Assembly: GCA_009731375.1 (NCBI GenBank)
Contig: BJOX01000359.1
Coordinates: forward strand, 433,002-459,584
Origin: Paulinella micropora
Lineage: Eukaryota; Cercozoa; Imbricatea; Euglyphida
Length of the DNA: 26,583 nt
Direction: 5' to 3'
In this document: one piece after another, positions 17,735 through 26,038 of the stretch
Position numbering within the stretch: the first letter of the stretch is position 1
Layout: each line of letters opens with the position of its first letter
Position numbers and translations under genes: made by a program
Notes under the pieces: generated by a model
Database searches by the model: none
The model's input: only the letters and a program-made list of their open reading frames with translations
What the model was told of the DNA's origin: nothing

Positions 17735-19111
17735 ATGGATGAGCATATCCAGCGGACCGCCAAGAGGCAAAAGCTGACCAAGAAATCATGCGAGATTAAA
17801 ACGCTGCCGGATGGATCTATCAAGTGCAAGTCCAACACGGGCACGCGGTGGGAAAGCGCATGCGTTTCTTGTTATCATGACAAGGGCCATAAGGTGGCGA
17901 GTGCCTCTTATGATGACTTACAAGGCAGCAGAAAGCGCCTTTGTAAAAAATGCGCAGAGGAACAAGGAGTCGAAATGTTGACATATCATTTTGTATGTCC
18001 CCACCCGGGATGCGAGTATGCATCGATCGATGACAGCCACCTGCGTAATCACATCTCAAGCGTCCATGATGGGAAGAGACACAAATGTGGTGAATGCAGC
18101 AAGGTCTTTACACTGGAGCGTAGCTTTCGCCGCGCACATCAAGAATGTTATATAAAGGCACGTCACCTAAAAGTGCGCGAGTACGTTTGTACATACGGCG
18201 AATGTAAGCAGGCGTTCACACGTAAAGGTCATCTAGAAGCACACATTCGTACTCATACCCAGGAGCGCCCGTTTAAGTGCGGGACCTGTGACAAGAGCTT
18301 TTCGCATTCGAAAAATCGCGCTGTTCACGAACAATCCCACGAGAAAAGCAAAAAATGGAGCTTTCTTTGTCCATATAATGAAGGTGAGACGACCCTTCAT
18401 GTCCCAAGGGAGGGCAAGATGGCTTGTGTATTCAACCGCCACCCGACCCGTGAAGCACTGTCCTACCACATTCAGTACCGTCATACCAAGAGTGGGCTGG
18501 CGGCCGGTAAAAAGACAGAGGATCAAATGGCCGCTTTCCTGACCAAGGAAGGCTACTTGTTCGATCGCGACCGAGCCAACTCGATAGCTGTCAATCGATG
18601 TATCGATATGGGCTCTGCGGCGCCGCCCACAACATCGCGAATCCGTTTTCCAGATTTTCGCATCCTAACCTTCCAGGAGATGGGCATATTGCTGCTTTTG
18701 GAGAACGACGAGGGGGCTCATCACGACAAGACGGCCTGCGATTTAGCACGAATGACTGAAGTTAATACCGCACTACGCAAAGGATCGTCGGTCGGGGACG
18801 AGGGGCACATTGTCTGGATTCGTTTTAACCCTCACCTCTTCTATGTCGATGAAGAGTTGTTCAACCCGTCACTAGAAGAGCGCTACCAGAAGGTCAAGGA
18901 GGTACTCGACGATATTAAGAATGGGAAGATCGCCTTGCACCCGGCGAAAACGTCGATTGTCTACATGTTCTACGACCGTGTTAATGTCGGTGATGACGAG
19001 CTATCATCCGAATACAAGAAGATGCCGTCCATTTTCGGAAAGGACATGAACAGCCCAGTCAATTTTCCATTTATAGATATGCTTAAAGACTTCGTGATCA
19101 AAGTTGTATAA
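17735..19111 (+). CDS. C2H2 zinc-finger protein with virus-type nuclease-like C-terminus
   Basis: 458 residues, intact. Residues 43-73 (CVSC...LCKKC) resemble a variant EsV-1-7 unit with cysteine in place of histidine. C2H2 fingers lie at about 88-111, 118-138 (irregular end), 152-174 and 182-202, with a looser one at 212-250. Residues 268-370 look like the nuclease-like domain found next to DNA-binding modules in large DNA viruses: ENDEGAHHDK (323-332), ARM (338-340) and WIRFNPHLF (361-369). The fingers would choose DNA sites and the C-terminus would cut; cutting is inferred. It follows the helicase remnant divergently and has its own promoter-like block. Alternatives are a transcription factor or a regulator without cutting activity. 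Confidence 0.7.
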   Translation: MDEHIQRTAKRQKLTKKSCEIKTLPDGSIKCKSNTGTRWESACVSCYHDKGHKVASASYDDLQGSRKRLCKKCAEEQGVEMLTYHFVCPHPGCEYASIDDSHLRNHISSVHDGKRHKCGECSKVFTLERSFRRAHQECYIKARHLKVREYVCTYGECKQAFTRKGHLEAHIRTHTQERPFKCGTCDKSFSHSKNRAVHEQSHEKSKKWSFLCPYNEGETTLHVPREGKMACVFNRHPTREALSYHIQYRHTKSGLAAGKKTEDQMAAFLTKEGYLFDRDRANSIAVNRCIDMGSAAPPTTSRIRFPDFRILTFQEMGILLLLENDEGAHHDKTACDLARMTEVNTALRKGSSVGDEGHIVWIRFNPHLFYVDEELFNPSLEERYQKVKEVLDDIKNGKIALHPAKTSIVYMFYDRVNVGDDELSSEYKKMPSIFGKDMNSPVNFPFIDMLKDFVIKVV

Positions 19112-19120
19112 TTAAATATT

Positions 19121-19149
19121 TCTTTCTGTACCGTATTTATAGAAAAAAT
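19121..19149 (+). promoter_or_regulatory. Promoter-like motif upstream of the EsV-1-7/Vsr gene
   Basis: TTTCTGTACCGTATTTATAG is identical over TCTGTACCGTATTTATAGAAA with the motif before the DNA polymerase gene. The gene's ATG at 19270 is 120 bp away. A 26-codon leader frame (19150-19230) starts directly after the motif and crosses the duplicated block. Confidence 0.55.
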
Positions 19150-19165
19150 ATGGATATGGCCGGCC

Positions 19166-19232
19166 CCGCCAAAAATGCCTCTTTTCGAAAAACGGGAATT
19201 TTTCGATTAATGGACCGCGCGGTTTTCTGAAA
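19166..19232 (+). promoter_or_regulatory. Second copy of the 67-bp upstream block
   Basis: Matches 17632-17698 with one difference (G/A at 19168/17634). It lies 37 bp before the ATG at 19270. Confidence 0.55.
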
Positions 19233-19269
19233 AAACAGGAGTCATATCTCACATATCGAAAAGACCAGG

Positions 19270-20364
19270 ATGTCTGAACCACCAACGAAAAAGGCTAAGA
19301 CTCGTCGGCTCTGTCTCGACTGCCCGGTAGGTGCAAAAAAGACCGCCAGCTTCAGAGACGAAAACGGCCGTTATCAAAAGCTATGCGCGGCCCATGCCAA
19401 GGCCAAGGGAACCTATATCGTAAAAAGTCCGTGCACTGCCTGCCCCAACGGCGCCAAGCGCCATGCAAATTACAAGGACGAAAACGGCCGTCCTAAAAAG
19501 CTATGCGCGGCACATGCCAAGGCCAAAGGCACGTATATTGTGCAAACCCCGTGTATTGCCTGCCCAGAAGGCGCCAAGCTTCAGGCAGGCTATAAAGACG
19601 AAAACGGCCGTCCCAACAAGCTATGTGCGGTCCATGCCAAGGACAAAGGCACATATACCGTAAGAAGACCGTGTACCGCCTGCCCAGAAGGTGCCAAGTT
19701 CGAGGCGGCTCACAACGACGAGAACGGCCGCCCCCGAAAGCTATGCGCGGCTCATGCCAAGGACAAAGGCACATATACCGTAAGAAGACCGTGTACCGCC
19801 TGCCCAGAAGGCGCCAAGATCTACGCACACTATACGGATGAAAATGGCCGTCCTCAAAAGCTATGTGCAACGCATGCCAAGGCCAAAGGTACATATACCG
19901 TAAGAAGTCCATATAACGAGTGTCCCGACGGCGCCAAGCTTCAGGCAAATTATACGGATGGGAATGGGCGATCGGATCAGCTATGCGCGCGTCATGCCTT
20001 CTTACGAGGCCTGATCCCCAAGCCGTGCGAAGTATGGGACAAGCTCGAGGAACAAGGCTGGAGCATTGGCAAAGAATTCAAGGTACCGGGGCCACACAAG
20101 TACCGTCTCGATGGCTACGACCAAGAACGCAACACGGGCTTTGAGTTTATGAGCAACGCCTGTCATGGCTACCCACCCGAGCACCCGAAGCACAATGAGA
20201 GACTCAACAGCGTGTTATGGAAGGAAACAATGCTACGTCTCGCCTCGATTAAGGACTCGATGCCCCCCGATTTCAAGCTCTATTACATTTGGGAGCATGA
20301 ATATAGCAAGATTAGGAGCAAGGAGTTTGTTGATATCGCTACTGTTCTAAACATTTTCCCCTAA
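19270..20364 (+). CDS. Six EsV-1-7-type repeats with Vsr-like endonuclease domain
   Basis: 364 residues, intact. A basic start (PPTKKAKTRR) is followed by six units of exactly 40 residues (15-240). Each has C-x2-C, then GAK..A.Y.DENGR, then LC-x2-HA, and 12 residues lead to the next unit. This is close to the EsV-1-7 cysteine repeat (C-x4-C-x16-C-x2-H-x12) known from brown algae and their virus. Unit 6 has tyrosine for the first cysteine. Residues 245-364 align with the nuclease-like domain of the protein at 4754-5836: LDGY, FEFMSNACHG and WEHE. The FxGxxWHG core seen there has G to S and W to C changes here, so activity may be lost. It lacks the BRO-like part. Units 4 and 5 are almost identical in DNA, pointing to recent tandem duplication. 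Confidence 0.8.
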   Translation: MSEPPTKKAKTRRLCLDCPVGAKKTASFRDENGRYQKLCAAHAKAKGTYIVKSPCTACPNGAKRHANYKDENGRPKKLCAAHAKAKGTYIVQTPCIACPEGAKLQAGYKDENGRPNKLCAVHAKDKGTYTVRRPCTACPEGAKFEAAHNDENGRPRKLCAAHAKDKGTYTVRRPCTACPEGAKIYAHYTDENGRPQKLCATHAKAKGTYTVRSPYNECPDGAKLQANYTDGNGRSDQLCARHAFLRGLIPKPCEVWDKLEEQGWSIGKEFKVPGPHKYRLDGYDQERNTGFEFMSNACHGYPPEHPKHNERLNSVLWKETMLRLASIKDSMPPDFKLYYIWEHEYSKIRSKEFVDIATVLNIFP

Positions 20365-20380
20365 AATGATTAAATTTTTA

Positions 20381-20405
20381 TCCTCTGTACCGTATTTATA
20401 GAAAT
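20381..20405 (+). promoter_or_regulatory. Promoter-like motif of the DNA polymerase gene
   Basis: CCTCTGTACCGTATTTATAG lies about 20-40 bp before the ATG at 20424. The same core occurs at 19124-19145, and related CTTCTG forms precede the primase, exonuclease and second helicase. Confidence 0.6.
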
Positions 20406-20423
20406 ACCATTAAGGTAAAAAAA

Positions 20424-22772
20424 ATGTTTTATTACGCGTACCATGTCACGCCAGGCCGAAACGGTCAACCTGATCGACTAAGCTTGTTTGGTATCGATGG
20501 TACAGAAGTTTTCGATTTGTCGTCTTCCTTCTATGTTGAGGGAACGCACCCCGGCGGTGAACCAATTGATCTGGTACCGACCCGGGCCTCGAACGGGCCC
20601 AAGCGGTATACCCGAACGACCTTTCACGCGCGGGAGGAAATGAGGCGAGTCGCCGAGGCCCACCGCGAACCCTTGGAAGCAGATATACACCCGGTCCTTG
20701 TTTTCATGACCGCCAGGGGGTGGGTTCCGAAAGTACAAGCCGGCGTCCGGCTAAGCATACTGAGTTTCGATATAGAGACCTTTTACCCCGGTACCAGGCG
20801 CCTTCCCTAATCCAGCTCGCCCGACCGACAAGGTTATCTGTATTGGCTCGGTCTTTCGTGGGCGCGACGGGACTGTTAGGAGGGCTGTTTTCCACTTGAA
20901 CAAATGCGAGCGTGGGACGGGTTTCGCGATCGAGTGTAAGGACGAACAAGACCTTCTGCTTCAGTGGCAGAGCTTCGTCCAGACAAATGACCCTGATATA
21001 CTGCTCTCGTATAATGGTCATAACTTCGATGAGCGATATCTTTCTGCTCGCGGTGGAAGACGCTTTGGCTACCTCTCGCGCCTCCCTGGCTACAAGTGTA
21101 CGATCAATGACCGGCGATGGCGGCAAGTCCCGGATAGAATAGACCTGGACCTCTTTGCGTACGTGAAGCAGAGCCAACTCAAGTTCCGTGATTACCGCTT
21201 AGACACAGTCGCCCGTGACATCCTGAGAACACAAGGCAAAACGGGACTATAAATTAAGGAGATGTTTTCTTTATTCGAACAAGGCCGGATGTCGGCAGTA
21301 GTTGAGTATTGTCTACAAGACTGTGAGCTGGTGCTTAGTCTATATGACAAGCTCGGTGTTGAGGCGGCCGATAACGCGCTTGCGGAGGTAACACATGTGT
21401 TCCGCCAGGACCTTCACACTCGCGGCGTCTCTTTTCGCGTCTTGAGCCATTTTTATGCCGAGGCCAAAGCCCGTGGTATGGTCATGGCTCGCGCAAGGGA
21501 CGGCGACCGCTTACAAGAGGGCGAGAAATATGTAGGGGCGTTCGTCATGCAGCCGAAAGTAACGGGGCTCATCGACCATGTGCTGACACTGGACTTTGCG
21601 TCACTCTATCCCTCGATCATGATCGCCTACAACATTTGCAGCTCTACCATTGTAGAGCCTGGTCAACCACGCGACCCTGCTGGTCGCTATCTCGACCTGT
21701 TTTTACCAAGTGACAGGAGGGCCTGTTTCCGCCAGGATGTGCCTGGACTGGTACCGACAATCGTCAAAAACCTGCTCGAGGCGCGGAAGAGGACCAAACA
21801 GCAGATGAGGACGGCCGCGTCCGATGTCGAGCGCACTGTGCTGAACGCGCGCCAGATGGCCGAGAAGGTATGCGCGAACGCGGCTTACGGCTTCTTCGGT
21901 CTAAAGAGTTCGATGTACGGGATGGTGGTGGTGGCTGAAGCAATCACTACACTCGGACAACAGACAATCAAAAAAGCAATCGAAATCGCAGAGAGTTCCT
22001 TTCCGGGCCTGTCAGTCGTGTACACCGACACGGACAGTTTGTTTTGTCACTTCACCCCCAAGCCATCGTCGCGGGAAGAACTGTTTGCCTTGGGCAAGAA
22101 GGTGGCACAGGCCGTGAATAGCCAGCTACCTTTTCCCATTTCACTCGAGGTGGAAAAGACAATCGAGCCTTTCCTGGTCTCCAGCAAGAAAATGTGTAGC
22201 GGATGGGCCTTTAGCTCCCCTTCTGAAGATAGCAAGAGTTTGCTAGTCAAGGGGATGCGCTCAACCCGCCGTGACGGGGCGCCGTACTTTGACAAGCTCT
22301 ATTCGGAGCTGCTCAAAATGATGCTGGCTAGAGAGCCGGTATCGCTGTGCCTGGCCCTTATCAAGACCAGCTTAGATGAGATCATGGGGCCGGCCAGCTT
22401 ACTGTGCTACGAGGACTTTGTGCTGACCACAACCCTCGGTGACAGTTACAAAAATGCAGAAACGAGCGTGGCCGTCGTTGTATCCCGGCAAATGGAACCG
22501 CCGCCGCTGCCCGGCGACCGCTTGCGCTACGTTATGCAGAAGACTGGCTCGCTCAAACAAACCAAGAAGTTTAAGCAAGTGTTAGCAGCGGACAGGGAAA
22601 CGTGAACAAACTCGATCTAGCCGCTTATGTCCGATCAAGCAAGCCGAGCTTGGTGTCACTGCTGTCGCTCGTGGGCGGCGACTGTGGGCAACTGATAGAT
22701 TCATACATAGAGAAACTAGCGCCGCGGTCGGCTGGCTTTACCAAAGGCATCGATTCGTTCTTTAAAAAATAA
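20424..22772 (+). pseudogene. Family B DNA polymerase, two frameshifts and one internal stop
   Basis: About 780 codons in four pieces. Piece 1 (20424 to about 20800) ends with Exo I, SFDIET (D116, E118). Piece 2 (about 20790-21249) has Exo II, YNGHNFDERY. A TAA at 21250-21252 lies in frame with piece 3, which has Exo III (EYCLQD), motif A (DFASLYPSIM), motif B (KVCANAAYG), motif C (YTDTDSLF) and SKKMCSGW. A shift near 22600 leads to piece 4 (22602-22772), ending KGIDSFFKK. All motifs for polymerisation and 3'-5' proofreading are present. The enzyme would copy the viral genome. The ending resembles a PCNA-interacting peptide. At this length it is a compact polymerase with an ordinary N-terminal part. 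I read it as a damaged replicative polymerase; sequence error could account for some breaks. Confidence 0.85.
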
Positions 22773-22773
22773 A

Positions 22774-22798
22774 ATCTTCTGTTTGTGCATATTTCAAG
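22774..22798 (+). promoter_or_regulatory. Promoter-like motif of the second helicase
   Basis: CTTCTGTTTGTGCATATTTC is followed within 8 bp by the ATG at 22803. It is the clearest bridge between the ACGT and GTGCATA forms of the motif. Confidence 0.55.
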
Positions 22799-22802
22799 AA
22801 AT

Positions 22803-24419
22803 ATGGACGAGTCAGAACCCTGCCGAATACATGCACTGGTCCGGTGCCCCGAGCTCTCGTACGACGTGTATCAGCGCGAGGGCCGGTGGTGTGCGCGGCA
22901 GTGGTGCGGCGACACGTATGCCCACCTCGAACTCGAACCATTCAGTGGCTGGGACCTGCAGCCCGGTGAGACCAGCTATGTCTGTGACGATAGATACCTC
23001 GACGCCGAGCAAGCCATACCCCCCGGTGCCCGCACGATCATCTTAAAAACACCGACGGGCTCGGGCAAAACAACCGTTATTGCCCAACAGCTGCCGCCCG
23101 GCACCAGCTGCTGGATCCTATCTACCCGTGTCCTCTTGGTCAACGACCTCGTCAAGCGGTTCGGCCACCTCGGCTTCCGGAGCTACCGCGACCTCAAAGA
23201 CTGGAGCAGCCCGCCCGACCGCCTCGTCGTGACCATCCACTCGCTCTATAAGCTGCGTGGGCATTACCCCGATATCTTGGTGCTCGACGAGTCGGAATCA
23301 CTCTTCACCGAGATTTTCCATAACAAGACCTTGCTCAAGTGGTCCACTCGCCTGCTGGCTCAACTGCGCGGCCTCTGCCGGCGCTGCAGGCTTGTCATGG
23401 CCGCCGACGCGAATTGCTCATCCATGACTCTGGAGACGGTCAGGCAGTGGCGCAGAGGCACGCCAAGGCCCCACCTGGTTTGGTCTAGCTACGTGGCGCC
23501 GCTTGAGCTACATCCACGTGTCAGGGTCACGACCAACTTGGCAGAATGGTCACGAGACATCCGCCAGCGCCACGCTGGCGGGCAGGTCCAGTACACGTTT
23601 GCCAATTTCTTGGGCGCGCTGCAACCTCTGCGTGGCGACCAAACCTTATTCCTGACACGCGAGACTAGCTCGGCCGAAAAAGATGCCCTGAGCGGGATTG
23701 ACGAACTCGTGGACAGCGGTCAACTACGGCATATTCTGGCCTCACCCACGGTCGAATCGGGCGTCTCGCTAGAGTCGGCCAGGTTTCACTGCGTTAACGT
23801 GGCGCTCGTCGACTCCACGACGGACCCCGCGGCGGCACTGCAGGGCATGATGAGGGTACGGAAAGCGAGGTTGATTAACTTGTGCCTGGTGAACATCGCG
23901 CCGATCAAGCCGAGTTTGCGCAAACAGGCGCCGGCGGGCAACGACTTGGCCTCGCTGGTCAAGGCCCGGCAGGCTCAATATTACAATGACTACACCGGTA
24001 GCTTGTTCAAGCTCCTGGCAGAAAACGGCTTAAATGTACTGGTGGAAGTCGCGGGCAACCGGCGCGCCCCAGCTGCCGACAGGCAGGACGGGACGAAGCA
24101 GGCACAAGAGCTGCTGTCGGCGCCCGACATTGACCCCGGGCGCGCAGCCGAGATACGAAGGCTCATCAACTCTCACCGGGACACGCCCGGCCTGAAGCTG
24201 CAGCTGAAAAAACACCGGCTGCTCGGCCTGTTTAAACATGGGCAGTTGTGTACGACCGCCGTGGTGGTTCGGTTCGGCCTCCATCGCGACTTTGTCCTGG
24301 ACAAGCTCGAGTCTTATTTAAGTGGTCGGCCTGATTTAGCGCTCGGGCAGCTCCACGACCAGCTACGGCACGCGCACCTAACAGACCTACGGACACTGCT
24401 GCCCCGCGCGCGAGCATGA
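22803..24419 (+). CDS. UL9-like superfamily 2 helicase
   Basis: 538 residues, intact. The ATG at 22803 is preferred; an in-frame ATG at 22785 lies within the promoter-like motif. Motif I is TPTGSGKTT (83-91), motif II LDESE (161-165), motif III AADAN, motif V SPTVESGVSLE (about 316-326) and motif VI QGMMRVRK (about 346-353). This matches the helicase core of herpesvirus-type origin-binding proteins. It is separate from the primase-fused helicase at 12565-15773, so the block has two members of the family. It has no primase part; the N-terminal 70 residues carry a few cysteines. Motif VI has MM where GR is common. It would unwind DNA at the origin or fork. It follows the polymerase by 30 bp, and its 3' end enters the inverted repeat, whose other arm holds a remnant of it. 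Confidence 0.8.
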   Translation: MDESEPCRIHALVRCPELSYDVYQREGRWCARQWCGDTYAHLELEPFSGWDLQPGETSYVCDDRYLDAEQAIPPGARTIILKTPTGSGKTTVIAQQLPPGTSCWILSTRVLLVNDLVKRFGHLGFRSYRDLKDWSSPPDRLVVTIHSLYKLRGHYPDILVLDESESLFTEIFHNKTLLKWSTRLLAQLRGLCRRCRLVMAADANCSSMTLETVRQWRRGTPRPHLVWSSYVAPLELHPRVRVTTNLAEWSRDIRQRHAGGQVQYTFANFLGALQPLRGDQTLFLTRETSSAEKDALSGIDELVDSGQLRHILASPTVESGVSLESARFHCVNVALVDSTTDPAAALQGMMRVRKARLINLCLVNIAPIKPSLRKQAPAGNDLASLVKARQAQYYNDYTGSLFKLLAENGLNVLVEVAGNRRAPAADRQDGTKQAQELLSAPDIDPGRAAEIRRLINSHRDTPGLKLQLKKHRLLGLFKHGQLCTTAVVVRFGLHRDFVLDKLESYLSGRPDLALGQLHDQLRHAHLTDLRTLLPRARA

Positions 24420-24561
24420 TTACCGTCATCGCTCAAGGACGATGTCTTTGCTACCGGCACGCCTCATGACCGTCACGCCCTGGACAGGCTGACTGGCCTA
24501 GTGTTCCTGTATCTAACCGGTGTCAGGCAGAGTAAGTGGAACGAACTCTCAAGTCTTTTAA

Positions 24562-24990
24562 TTAAACCTTCGTTCTAGTGACGGTCGTCAGACTCCTACC
24601 CGGCGTGGTTTCGATGTCGATAATTACTCCGGTGCCCAACGACTTTGACAGGTCTTGGAGAGCGGTGTGATGGGGTGTGTCTGCGAGCTGTGCAGGTGAC
24701 AGCATGACAATTTCCTGTCGCAGGGGCCCGTTGCCTGTGTCGGGCACCCAGACATAGACGGCACCCGCGGAGTCCGCCGCCCGCAACAGCTCGCGAGGGA
24801 AATTGTCCATGACGTAGCGAGCGATGTTGTTTGGTCCGCGCCTCGCTGAGCAGACCTCTCGGTGTTCAGACCAGTGTTTTGTTTGGCAGCGAATACTACA
24901 GTAGCGAGCGATGTGGCACTGGCCGCATCTCTTAACCTTCTTGCCACGACCGATTGTTTCACAGCCAGGTCTCGAACACTTGTGGTTCAT
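24562..24990 (-). CDS. MYND zinc-finger protein (right copy)
   Basis: Encodes the same 142 residues as 16822-17250. The only base difference I found (24631) is silent in this frame. It converges on the second helicase, which is intact here, unlike the remnant in the left arm. Confidence 0.85.
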   Translation of the reverse strand: MNHKCSRPGCETIGRGKKVKRCGQCHIARYCSIRCQTKHWSEHREVCSARRGPNNIARYVMDNFPRELLRAADSAGAVYVWVPDTGNGPLRQEIVMLSPAQLADTPHHTALQDLSKSLGTGVIIDIETTPGRSLTTVTRTKV

Positions 24991-25005
24991 GTCTGATATT
25001 GGTTA

Positions 25006-25025
25006 ATAATATACACCAAAAGAAC
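25006..25025 (-). promoter_or_regulatory. Promoter-like motif of the MYND gene (right copy)
   Basis: Inverted copy of 16787-16806. Confidence 0.35.
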
Positions 25026-25046
25026 TTTTATATTTCTTTTACCAGA

Positions 25047-25951
25047 CTAAAGGCGGCGTTCGTAAATGGCCAAGGCCATCTTGGCGTCCGACAAGGCGTT
25101 GTGCGAGGTCAGGTCTTCGCGTTCTCCACCCGGCACGATTTCTCTATAAACTTGTTCCAGCTTGAGTGCGTTTTTCTGGCCACTAAGTTTGCGCGCTAGC
25201 TGCAATGTGCAGACGGTGTTGAGACCAAGCAGGTCGACGCCAGGCAAGCCCTGTTTGAGCATGCGCAAGTCGAAAGCCAGGTTGTGGCCAATCACGACGC
25301 CGCCCGCGGTCGTAACGTCACGCATCCATTTCGCCAGCGCAGCGATTTCTACGGCCGCATCATGGGTGAGCTGCGCACCTGTTCCCATCTTATTTCGTGG
25401 ATGGCTTCGGCCGCTTCCGAGATGCGCACCATACGGTTATAATAGCGAATGATCTTGCAACACTCGATCTTGGTCTCGCCGTTGACTTTGAGCACATAAC
25501 CTAGCTGGATGGGAACGTCAGTGCTCGGCAAGCCCGTCGTCTCGGTATCGAAGGCAAGCACGGCAGTGTCGTTCAGCACGAGCGGCGGGTCGGCGGGCGG
25601 TCGGGCCAGCCCCTTGCGCACGAGCGTGGCGACCAAGTACTTGTCACGGCGCGTATTCAGCAGACTGCGGTGTGACTTGTCCCACGCCAATTTGTGTTCC
25701 AGTCGCCTGGCTGCCCGTTGCTTCTTTAGAGCTTCGCTATCCCTTACACGCTTCCATAACCCAGCGTTCTTGAGCGAATATGTGATGCGTCTGGCCCTGA
25801 CCTTGTCGCCCCCTACGTGCCTTGTGACGTTGGTGCAGTGTTGGAGCACGTTCCACAGAGCGGCCGGGCCCCTCTCCAGTCTCGGATCGTGCTGGACGCA
25901 AAGTTCCACGCAGCACACGGTCGGAAAGTTCTCGGAAATTTCTTGGACCAT
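25047..25951 (-). pseudogene. DnaQ-like 3'-5' exonuclease, frameshifted (right copy)
   Basis: Both frames (25951-25349 and 25388-25047) translate identically to the left copy, including the break between Exo I (FDTETTG) and Exo II (GHNLAFD). An indel present in both arms argues against independent sequencing error, unless one arm was built from the other during assembly. Confidence 0.8.
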
Positions 25952-25971
25952 TGAATTTTTTCTTCGTTTGC

Positions 25972-25997
25972 GCTGTATTGGTATGCACTCAGAAGAA
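25972..25997 (-). promoter_or_regulatory. Promoter-like motif of the exonuclease gene (right copy)
   Basis: Inverted copy of 15815-15840. Confidence 0.5.
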
Positions 25998-26008
25998 AGA
26001 AAAAAATT

Positions 26009-26030
26009 ATCTTCTGTACGTTAAATTTCA
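26009..26030 (+). promoter_or_regulatory. Promoter-like motif of the primase gene (right copy)
   Basis: CTTCTGTACGTTAAATTT lies 9-30 bp before the ATG at 26039. Inverted copy of 15783-15804. Confidence 0.55.
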
Positions 26031-26038
26031 AAAACAAA

